A DNA stretch of 64,000 nucleotides from Aureimonas sp. AU20 (GTDB lineage Bacteria; Pseudomonadota; Alphaproteobacteria; Rhizobiales; Rhizobiaceae), in contig NZ_CP006367.1 of assembly GCF_001442755.1 (NCBI RefSeq), positions 1,674,001-1,738,000 of the forward strand, written 5' to 3'. Shown piece by piece: positions 1 to 6,548 of the stretch. The first letter of the stretch is position 1, and each line of letters opens with the position of its first letter. A model generated the notes under the pieces. It ran no database searches. It had not been told where the DNA came from and saw nothing but the letters and a program-made list of their open reading frames with translations. A program made the position numbers and the translations under genes.

Positions 1-51
1 AGGCGCTCCAAGGCTTCTCGGCATCGTTATCTCCTTTTCGAAAGTCCCTAC

Positions 52-205
52 ATGGCGGATCACCAGCCACGCCTTCTGGTCAGCCTCCTGATGCTGCTCG
101 CCCTCGCCACGCTCTGGGGCGCGTCCTACAGTTTCATCAAGGTGGGCGTCGCCACCATTCCGCCCGTCACGCTCATCGCCGCACGAGCGCTGATCGCGGG
201 AAGGG
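52..205 (+). pseudogene. EamA/DMT-family transporter, N-terminal fragment
   Basis: The first 50 or so residues read as the start of a drug/metabolite (EamA) transporter: a hydrophobic first helix containing LATLWGASYSFIKVG, then IPPVTLIAARALIAG, both typical of the first EamA repeat. After about base 200 the reading frame continues but the protein becomes Ser/Arg-rich with no membrane segments, and the opposite strand there carries a different gene. EamA proteins are normally near 300 residues with ten helices, so this is a remnant cut by a deletion or insertion. The frame stays open to 444, but I do not believe that tail is coding. A distant N-terminal homologue is the only alternative. Confidence 0.6.
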
Positions 206-422
206 CCTGCGACCGTCTGTCGGCCGTGAGGTCGATCTCCTTTTCCCCTTCCGCCTCGATGACGTCATCCATCGCGCGGCAAACCGCGAGGTTCTCGGCC
301 CGGCCGATCGTGTTCCCGTCCTCGAAGTCGGAGCCGTCGTCGAAGCGCAGGGAGGGCGGCTTATCCTCCCTCCCGGTGCGGCCACCAAGGATTGAAAGAA
401 CCTTCCTGACGATGCTCAACAA
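126..422 (-). CDS. hypothetical protein, C-terminus probably run into the EamA remnant
   Basis: A 98-residue frame opening with a TTG codon preceded by an AGAGAGG ribosome-binding site. The first 75 or so residues have balanced, protein-like composition (FDDGSDFEDGNTIGRAENLA, MDDVIEAEGEKEIDL), suggesting a real soluble acidic protein. The last 21 residues are antisense to the EamA fragment and are probably not native, so the gene looks truncated and read out into neighbouring DNA. It is last in a minus-strand run of small unknown genes that begins near 3661. I recognise no family. Confidence 0.35.
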   Translation of the reverse strand: MLSIVRKVLSILGGRTGREDKPPSLRFDDGSDFEDGNTIGRAENLAVCRAMDDVIEAEGEKEIDLTADRRSQALPAISARAAMSVTGGMVATPTLMKL

Positions 423-524
423 TGCCTCTCTGGTGTGGCGATAGACAAGACCCGTCTCGAATGGTCGAAGCTCGCCGGCGGGAATGGAGCTGTGAACGCA
501 ACGCTTCGGGCAGGATGCAGCGGC

Positions 525-1541
525 TTATTGGCCATTGCCGGCGCGCATGTTGAAATCGTCCACGAGGCCGTTCAAGGCCTCCGTCATATTGTCCAGGTCC
601 GCCTCGGCCGTTCCCGGATCGCCATGAGCTGTGTTGCGCCGCACCGTCTTGATCGCCGCGAGAAGGTCTGCGGCGCGCGGCCCGATATGGAACAGGACGG
701 GCTTGTTCCCAAGAGAGGTCGTCACCGACGAGTGCGCGGACATGTAGGTGCGGGCGTCCTGAAGCGCGTCCTCCAAGGCGCGTTCGGCCTTGACGACGTC
801 CGGGACACGGACCTTTCCGTCCCGAATGGCCTGCCGCGTCTCGTCGAAGCTCAGTCGGGCTTGGTGGATCAGGTTCAGCGCGTGCCATCGATACGCGCGC
901 CCCTCGCGACGCTCGATCTCGACGAGTTCGAGGCGCGTGCTCGCAAGGTTCGCGGCGGCAACGACCTCGCGCATCCGGTCGGAGACATCGAGAAACCGCC
1001 CGAACAGGGGCAAGAGCCTGGGATGCAGGTCCGCACGCATCTCGTGCCAATCGTCGTCGCGGTAGGTCTCCTGCCCGAGATAATCGTCGGTCCGGTTCAG
1101 GACCGGTACAAGCGCTTCCAGCGCATCGGCATAAAGGAGCCCCAGGTCGTCGAGCGCGGGATCGTGCGGGGCCGCTCGACCTGCCGCCCTGAGGCCTGCA
1201 GCGCAGTCGCGAGAAAAACCGTTGTCGACCTCATAGGGCGCGATCTTGAAGCTGCGATGCAGGATCGGCCCGCCTTCGAAGGCCGCCGGAAAGCTTTGGC
1301 GATACCGATCGTAGTTCGCTCGCATCGCGGCATCGACGCGATTGATGCAGGTGACGAAGGCGCCAAGCTTGGTCGCAAGGTCGTCCACGTTATCAGCCGA
1401 GGGTTCGGCGCCCGACCGAGCCGCTTCCGGCAGGCCAATGTCGCGCAGCAGCGAGGGCACATCGCCGCCTTTCGCCACGAAGACGATGGCCAGGACGATC
1501 AGGGCCAGGACGATCTTAGCGACCTGTTTCAGGATGGGCAT
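525..1541 (-). CDS. DUF3829-like (YiiG-type) envelope protein
   Basis: A 338-residue protein with an N-terminal membrane segment or uncleaved signal (residues about 4-24, KQVAKIVLALIVLAIVF) followed by a long, mostly helical, charged domain. The region after residue 55 (KLGAFVTCINRVDAAMRANY) and the repeated Asp/Tyr-rich helices resemble the DUF3829 family, which includes the E. coli lipoprotein YiiG; this assignment is from pattern memory. There is no lipobox, so it is probably membrane-anchored and facing the periplasm. The next gene upstream ends 40 bases away, consistent with one transcript. Function is unknown. Confidence 0.7.
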   Translation of the reverse strand: MPILKQVAKIVLALIVLAIVFVAKGGDVPSLLRDIGLPEAARSGAEPSADNVDDLATKLGAFVTCINRVDAAMRANYDRYRQSFPAAFEGGPILHRSFKIAPYEVDNGFSRDCAAGLRAAGRAAPHDPALDDLGLLYADALEALVPVLNRTDDYLGQETYRDDDWHEMRADLHPRLLPLFGRFLDVSDRMREVVAAANLASTRLELVEIERREGRAYRWHALNLIHQARLSFDETRQAIRDGKVRVPDVVKAERALEDALQDARTYMSAHSSVTTSLGNKPVLFHIGPRAADLLAAIKTVRRNTAHGDPGTAEADLDNMTEALNGLVDDFNMRAGNGQ

Positions 1542-1581
1542 GGCATGGCTCGCCGAACGGAATGCCCCGGCTGGACGCGGA

Positions 1582-2085
1582 TCAGAGATTCGCTTCGAGA
1601 ACCGTGGTGATGGCCTTCACGCGCGGGTCGAGGTCGTCCACGTTCGTGAACGGCTTCCAGTTCAGCGTCAGCACACCAGCCGAGAAGCCGACGCCCTCCT
1701 GATAGTTCGAGCTCGGCGCACTCGCCTCATCATAGGTGATGACAATTGATGTCAGTCTGTCCTTCAAAGCCTGCTTGCCGATGTCGTCAGAGGAGATGGC
1801 GGACAGAGCTCTGATCAACGGATCGATGATCGGCTTGCGCAGGTAGTCGTCGTTTGCGTAGTTTTCCGCTGAGCCGGGCAGAGCCAGACTTTTCAGGTCC
1901 AGCGTCACGGGCACGGAAAAGCCGGCAGCGTCCTGGATCGCCCGTTCGAGAGGCGGCCAGACATCTTTGGAATAGGCCGCGATGGCCCGGCGCTCGGCCA
2001 GTCCGCCGTCGCCCTGCGCCAAGGCGTTGGACATCGGCAGGACGAGCAGGGTCGAAGCGAGGAGAACGGGACGGACGAGCGACAT
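1582..2085 (-). CDS. exported hypothetical protein
   Basis: A 167-residue protein with a clear Sec signal peptide (residues 1-23, ending SNALAQ, with cleavage before GDGG). The mature part is about 144 residues, mixed alpha/beta by composition, with no cysteine pair, metal motif or repeat that I can name. It belongs to the minus-strand run of envelope genes: 40 bases separate it from the DUF3829-like gene and 96 bases from the gene upstream. An AGGATTCCTT-like purine stretch before the ATG serves as ribosome-binding site. I do not recognise the family. Confidence 0.6.
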   Translation of the reverse strand: MSLVRPVLLASTLLVLPMSNALAQGDGGLAERRAIAAYSKDVWPPLERAIQDAAGFSVPVTLDLKSLALPGSAENYANDDYLRKPIIDPLIRALSAISSDDIGKQALKDRLTSIVITYDEASAPSSNYQEGVGFSAGVLTLNWKPFTNVDDLDPRVKAITTVLEANL

Positions 2086-2181
2086 AAGGAATCCTCTTGT
2101 GGTCTCATCGAGAGAACGGGGACGCCTCGAAGGCGCGCCTATCCGTTTTGTGAATGTTGACGGGTGCGCAGGCCGACGGCG

Positions 2182-2628
2182 CTACTGCGCGGCCTTCAGA
2201 GCCTCGGCGTTCTCGTCATAAGACTTGCAGTACTCCGGCAGCGTCTGACTCACGCCTTCCGCCATCTGCTCGACGGCGATCTGACTGTCCTCGCCATTGT
2301 AGATGACGCCTTCCGTCCCCTTCTTTCGATAGTGAGCCGCTGTCGCCGGGTCGGCGGGCGCGGGCAGCGAAGCGAGGAAGCTCTCGTAGATGACTGCGGC
2401 ACCCTGTGAGGGGAAGCCTTTGCCAATGCAGTATTGGAGAACGCCAAGCTGGTTGCTTATCTGACGATACAGGCTGTCGGGATCAGGCGCCTGGGCCGCG
2501 CTCGTCTGGATTGCCAGCACGGAAGCGCAAGTGGCCAACACCATCGGGGCCGTGATCAGAAAGCGGGCAAGGCGGCACACAAATCTCAACGCAATTCTCC
2601 TGCTGTTGGGAAAGACGGTGTCGGACAT
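2182..2628 (-). CDS. exported small protein, paralogue of the gene at 4388
   Basis: The chosen start is the ATG at 2628, giving 148 residues; the frame is open far upstream but only from here does it encode a signal-type N-terminus (hydrophobic residues 26-45, cleavage near SAAQA). The mature part shares a pattern with the product of the gene at 4388: LG-x-x-x-YC near the start, a Lys/Arg-Gly followed by GVIYNGEDSQI, then a helix ending PEYCKSY. Two cysteines (in LQYC and PEYC) are kept in both and could form a disulfide in the periplasm. Function is unknown. Confidence 0.6.
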   Translation of the reverse strand: MSDTVFPNSRRIALRFVCRLARFLITAPMVLATCASVLAIQTSAAQAPDPDSLYRQISNQLGVLQYCIGKGFPSQGAAVIYESFLASLPAPADPATAAHYRKKGTEGVIYNGEDSQIAVEQMAEGVSQTLPEYCKSYDENAEALKAAQ

Positions 2629-2657
2629 CGCGGCGCGGGTGATCCCGCGCGTAGCAG

Positions 2658-2933
2658 TCAGCGGGAGCGGCGAGCCGCGTTCGCCGCCTGTTTCTCGCCG
2701 TGCTTTTCGGTCGAGCGCGCGCCCAGATACAGGGCGAAACGCCCAACGAAGAGCCAAAGCAGCGTCAGAACGGCGATCAAGGCAGGAAGCAGCCACCGGT
2801 GATCCTGCACGACGGCCGCCATGTCCGTGTCGCCGACGAGTCCGAGATCCACGCCGCTTTCGCCTGGTCTGTTCAGCCACTGCGCAACGCCGGCGTAGAA
2901 TGCCAGCGCGATGAGAGCGAGAAGCGTGTTCAT
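2658..2933 (-). CDS. small two-helix membrane protein
   Basis: A 91-residue protein with two predicted membrane helices (about residues 3-20 and 48-70, the latter LLPALIAVLTLLWLFVGRF) joined by an acidic loop, and a basic tail (KHGEKQAANAARRSR). The positive tail suggests the C-terminus is cytoplasmic. It lies 9 bases after the upstream small membrane protein gene and 29 bases before the next gene, so it is probably co-transcribed with them. No family recognised. Confidence 0.5.
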   Translation of the reverse strand: MNTLLALIALAFYAGVAQWLNRPGESGVDLGLVGDTDMAAVVQDHRWLLPALIAVLTLLWLFVGRFALYLGARSTEKHGEKQAANAARRSR

Positions 2934-2942
2934 CAGGGTAAA

Positions 2943-3185
2943 CTAGATCGCCAGACGCCAGGAGAGCGCCTTGCCGGGACATCGCCCCGAACGCTTGGAG
3001 TCTTGGTTGCCGACCATCATGGCGGCGCCCATCAAAGCCAGGACGTTCACGGCATGAGCCGGCATCTCGAAGCCGACGAGGGATGCCACGACGAAAGACA
3101 AAATCCCGTAGATGAGGCTGATGGCGATGAGCAAAAGAGCGAAGGCTCCTACCAGACTCTGCTCCGACAGGGCGGGGCTCGTCAT
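2943..3185 (-). CDS. small two-helix membrane protein, coupled to the upstream gene
   Basis: An 80-residue protein starting at the ATG at 3185, whose ATGA overlaps the stop codon of the upstream gene by four bases; this coupling decides the start. It has two hydrophobic helices (about 11-35, LVGAFALLLIAISLIYGILS, and 44-58). Together with the neighbouring 91- and 159-residue membrane proteins it makes a compact group of membrane genes. I recognise no domain. Confidence 0.5.
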   Translation of the reverse strand: MTSPALSEQSLVGAFALLLIAISLIYGILSFVVASLVGFEMPAHAVNVLALMGAAMMVGNQDSKRSGRCPGKALSWRLAI

Positions 3186-3661
3186 TCGCCGCTCGCGCCC
3201 TGGAAGCGTTCGCATGCCGCGAAATAGTCGTCCGCCTTGCATCGAAGCGTCGCCGCCTCACAGGTCGCGCCGCCGCGGTGACCCTTGACGACCAACGTCG
3301 CACCGGCGGGGATGAAGGCGACGGACAGAGTGTTCCAGTTGTTCGTTGTGATGTCGGTCCAAGCGATCGGCGGCTTGCCGCGAATGCTGACGCCATCGCC
3401 GGACAAGACGACGGCGGGGCGGCTGGTTTCGCGCCACAACGGCAGGACCCGGATCAGAAACAGAAGCACGGCGAAACCGGCCAAGCCGGCGAGCCAGTAG
3501 AACGTGTGATCCAGGGGGACGGCGGCGCGATCGATGTAGCGACCGGATGCCAGAAACACTAGAACGGCAGCAAAACCCAGTATGATGGCCGACATGACAA
3601 GGAGCTTAGGCGTTGATCGATAGATTTCGTGCCGCTCTGTCGTCGGTTGTGCTCCTCTCAT
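3182..3661 (-). CDS. STM3941-like two-helix membrane protein
   Basis: A 159-residue protein starting at the ATG at 3661, chosen because GGGAG lies six bases upstream; the frame extends further 5' without a site. Two membrane helices (about residues 22-42 and 55-75) precede a soluble C-terminal domain with the pattern PAVVLSGDGVSIRGKPPIAW followed by ITTNNWNTLSVAF, which resembles the PH-like fold of STM3941-type proteins. This placement is tentative. It is first in the minus-strand run 3661 to 126 and directly follows the AT-rich intergenic region that would carry its promoter. Confidence 0.55.
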   Translation of the reverse strand: MRGAQPTTERHEIYRSTPKLLVMSAIILGFAAVLVFLASGRYIDRAAVPLDHTFYWLAGLAGFAVLLFLIRVLPLWRETSRPAVVLSGDGVSIRGKPPIAWTDITTNNWNTLSVAFIPAGATLVVKGHRGGATCEAATLRCKADDYFAACERFQGASGE

Positions 3662-3943
3662 TCGCGTCTCCCTTGAAAACAAGGCTAGGATGCCTCGACT
3701 GGACCGCCATATCTGCCCTATACCAGGCAAATTGCCCAAAAATCTTGCACATATTGCCGGCTATCAAATTTTCGATTGTTAGGCAAGACGGATTCGAAGT
3801 GAAGAAAATCAAGCGCAGGATTGGTTGGCGCTCGATATTATCGACACAAAAATAGTTCAGGCTATATAGAGATATGGTAATATGGCGATTATCTGTGATT
3901 TTTGGACGTGAAAACAAAATAAAAATCCATATATATTATTAAT

Positions 3944-3985
3944 CATCTGATGTTTAAGCGCAAAAATCAGATGTTTACATCTGAT
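3944..3985. repeat. dyad and related half-sites in the AT-rich region
   Basis: A perfect inverted repeat ATCAGATG-TTTA-CATCTGAT occupies 3966-3985. The segment CATCTGATGTTTA at 3944-3956 is a related half-site, so the ATCTGAT word occurs in both orientations within 42 bases. It could be an operator for a regulator of one of the two divergent genes, or a small hairpin. There is no T-run typical of a terminator. Confidence 0.4.
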
Positions 3986-4142
3986 ATATTCAAATACAAT
4001 AGTAAAATACGAATGTTAAAGCCGATAAATTCCCTACGATCATGTTCCATGAAATTTTCATGCGCAGCAACTTGACGGATGTGTGGCCGGCTAGCCATAC
4101 AGGTGGTCGATTAGCGACTGTTTCCTGATTCGACGATCGGTG

Positions 4143-4160
4143 ACGGAACGTCTGTTCCGT
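4143..4160. repeat. perfect 7-bp inverted repeat
   Basis: ACGGAAC-GTCT-GTTCCGT is a perfect stem with a four-base loop, about 230 bases upstream of the gene at 4388. It has no T-run after it. It may be a protein-binding site. Confidence 0.3.
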
Positions 4161-4387
4161 TCAGCGGCACTTATCTACGCTCTTCGCGCCCTCACGACCT
4201 CAGCCATCGTGTGGTGATAAAGGCAAGGGTGCTAACTGGCTCGCCGCGCGCGTCCTCGCGCCCATCGTCAAGCAGACTCAGGCATCACGCCGCCGCGCGA
4301 TCCGATGGTCCGTCGTGGGTCAGGGCCTGCGGCGCCGAGCGGTCCGTCATCGGCTGGATCATAAGGCGAAATGGGAAGCGTAGGGTT

Positions 4388-4768
4388 ATGCGTTTGCGGG
4401 TTTTATTGGCATCGTTCCTTCTACTCCCGATCGCGCAGGCCATCGCCCAGGACAGCGACCCGTTCTACTTGGAGAAGCGGAACGATCTCGGCCTCGTCGC
4501 CTATTGCAGCGCACATGGCATGCTGCCGGACGACGGCTACCGCTTCTTCAAGGCCGGTGTGGACGAGATTTTCGGACCTCGTACGAACACACCGGAAGGC
4601 GACCTGCACGAGCGAAAGGGGCGCGACGGCATCGCTTATCTGCAAGGCGAGGAGCAGTCGATCCAAGAGATGGCGGCGGCTTACGACGTCGATATCGCCG
4701 AAGTCTGCGGACAGTACAAGGTGCACATTTCGCTGGGGAAGATAGCCGCGAGCCGGCGTGCAAAATGA
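4388..4768 (+). CDS. exported small protein, paralogue of the gene at 2182
   Basis: A 126-residue protein. The ATG at 4388 is chosen because a clean signal peptide begins exactly there (MRLRVLLASFLLLPIAQAIA, cleavage before QDSD); the upstream extension of the frame is Arg/Ser-rich and unlikely to be coding. The mature protein parallels the product at 2182: NDLGLVAYC, a Lys/Arg-Gly step, GIAYLQGEEQSIQEMA and EVCGQYK. Two cysteines at matching places could form a disulfide. It is on the opposite strand from its paralogue across the AT-rich region. Function unknown. Confidence 0.6.
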   Translation: MRLRVLLASFLLLPIAQAIAQDSDPFYLEKRNDLGLVAYCSAHGMLPDDGYRFFKAGVDEIFGPRTNTPEGDLHERKGRDGIAYLQGEEQSIQEMAAAYDVDIAEVCGQYKVHISLGKIAASRRAK

Positions 4769-4876
4769 AGCTTCCACGTTCGCAGCGAAACCGCCCACCC
4801 CGATCGCGGACACGGTCGTCGAGGTCGCGAGCCCACGTCTCCCGCTCGTAGCATCCACACAGACATAGGATTTCCA

Positions 4877-6466
4877 ATGGTTCGCCGTCTTCTCGCGACG
4901 ACCGCTCTGGTCGCCTTGCTCGCCCTGCCTGCCTATGCCGAGCCCCTCTCGCCCGAGCCGGCGTCCGCCGGGACCAGCGAAGAAGCGGCCGCGCTGCGTG
5001 CCTCGCTCGCCGAATATGTCACACAGGTTCCCTTCGAGAAGGGCATTCTCAGCGTCGAGCCCGATCCGGCGGGGCAGCGCGTCACGCTCAACGGCGCACC
5101 CTTCCTGAAGGATTATTTCGGCCTCGAGGCGAAGGTCGCGCCCCTGTCGTTCCTAGTCAGCCCGCGCGCGGACGGAGACTGGAATGTCTTCACGAACGAC
5201 CCGATTCGCGTCACCTTCGACACCAAGGTCGGCGAGCAGGTCCATGCCTTCGAGTATTCGCAAGGGGAGCAGGCCTTCAAGGGCGTCTTCGCGCCCAACC
5301 TCTTCGCCTATCGCGCGGTCGAAGGCTTCGTGCGCGACACGGTCAATATTCAGAACGAGGGGGCCACAGACTCCAGCACGACCATAGCGGGCACCAAGCT
5401 CTCGATGAGCGCGGGGCCGGGCGACGCGGGCGGCGTCGATCTCGACTTCCAGCAGACCTTGACCAATTACGGCCAGACCGTCGGCGTCAAGGCGCCTCCC
5501 CCGGTGGAGGGCGAGACGCCCGAGGCGCGGAGCCAAAGGGAACTCGCCGCCTCGCTCTTCATGAGCTTTGGCCTCAAGGCGGGGGAGGTGGAAAGCACCG
5601 CCTCGGTGAAGGGCGCGCGCAACGTCGAGGGGCGCGATCTCTACACCCTCCTGCTAGCTCATACAGAGGCGCTGGAGGCCGACCACAGGAAAGCCCTCGC
5701 TGGCCCGTTGGGCGAAGATCTGCGCGCGGCGCTCCAGAAAACCATGCCGTTCTGGACCTCCCTCGACGTCGCGGTGACGGCGCGCGAGGCGTCCTTCCAG
5801 TCCATGCTCGGTACGCTGCGGTTCGGCGAGGCGAGCCAAGCCACGAGGATGACGGGGCTCGCCGAGGATGCGCGCCTGGAGACCGACATCTCCTTCGATG
5901 GCTTCTCGGTGGACGGCGCGGTCGTGCCGACCTGGGCCGCCCGCTTCGTGCCGAAGGCGGCGCAGCTCGGCGTCGTCGTGTCAGGCGTGGATCTCAAAGC
6001 GCCCGCCGATCTCGCGATCCGGCATATCGATTTCACCGCCGACGAACCGTTCCCGGAGGAAGCGAAGGCCGAGATCGTCGAGGCGCTCGACCCCGCGCGG
6101 ATCAAGATCACCCTTAAGCCGAGCGTGATTCGCTCCACCGACCTCGATCTGCATCTGTCCGGCGAGATGGGCTTCGTGGACGAGAAGCCCACAGGCACGC
6201 TGACGGCGCGCGCTGTTGGGCTGGACCAGACGATCGCCAGCCTCAAACGCGCGGCCGAGCGCGAGCCCGACCTCCAGCAGGTCGTCGGCATGGCCCAGAT
6301 GGCGCAGGGTCTCGGCCGCAAGACCGCGGACGGCGACTGGGAATGGGTGGTGGACGTTGCCGCCGACGGCTCCGTCTCGGTCAATGGCGCCTTGGTGAAG
6401 GCGCCCGATTCCGAGACCCTGCCAGAGACCGAAGCAGGGCCCGCCGAGGACGCCGGCCAACAGTAG
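4877..6466 (+). CDS. large exported protein of unknown function (DUF2125/DUF945-like at best)
   Basis: A 529-residue protein with a textbook signal peptide (MVRRLLATTALVALLALPAYA, cleaved before EPLSP). The mature part is rich in beta-forming stretches and acidic loops and ends in an acidic tail (SETLPETEAGPAEDAGQQ). The architecture of an export signal followed by about 500 residues of repeated beta segments is reminiscent of rhizobial periplasmic DUF2125 or DUF945 proteins, but I see no decisive motif. It has no cysteine-based or metal-binding signature. It stands alone, 108 bases after the preceding gene and 82 bases before the oxidoreductase gene. Confidence 0.6.
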   Translation: MVRRLLATTALVALLALPAYAEPLSPEPASAGTSEEAAALRASLAEYVTQVPFEKGILSVEPDPAGQRVTLNGAPFLKDYFGLEAKVAPLSFLVSPRADGDWNVFTNDPIRVTFDTKVGEQVHAFEYSQGEQAFKGVFAPNLFAYRAVEGFVRDTVNIQNEGATDSSTTIAGTKLSMSAGPGDAGGVDLDFQQTLTNYGQTVGVKAPPPVEGETPEARSQRELAASLFMSFGLKAGEVESTASVKGARNVEGRDLYTLLLAHTEALEADHRKALAGPLGEDLRAALQKTMPFWTSLDVAVTAREASFQSMLGTLRFGEASQATRMTGLAEDARLETDISFDGFSVDGAVVPTWAARFVPKAAQLGVVVSGVDLKAPADLAIRHIDFTADEPFPEEAKAEIVEALDPARIKITLKPSVIRSTDLDLHLSGEMGFVDEKPTGTLTARAVGLDQTIASLKRAAEREPDLQQVVGMAQMAQGLGRKTADGDWEWVVDVAADGSVSVNGALVKAPDSETLPETEAGPAEDAGQQ

Positions 6467-6548
6467 GCGACGGCCGGAAACGGCTGGAGCAAGGCGGGCC
6501 GCCGAGGCGCCCGGCCCCTATCCCTCGACGATAACGACAGGTCGCACC

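Larger units (their letters stand above)
3662..4387. other. AT-rich gene-free stretch
   Basis: No convincing gene is present. From about 3670 to 4080 the base composition is dominated by A and T, unlike everything else in the window, which suggests DNA of foreign origin or a large regulatory region between the divergent genes at 3661 and 4388. It contains a dyad at 3966-3985 and related half-sites just before it, and a second perfect inverted repeat at 4143-4160. From about 4080 to 4387 composition returns to normal. Confidence 0.6.

Noticed and set aside
3606..3917. Short frames in the AT-rich stretch, considered as foreign genes
   Set aside because: They lack ribosome-binding sites and the amino-acid composition is low-complexity; the minus-strand one overlaps the start of the gene at 3661.
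4211..4387. N-terminal extension of the gene at 4388 from an upstream start
   Set aside because: It would place 59 Arg/Ser-rich residues before a perfect signal peptide.
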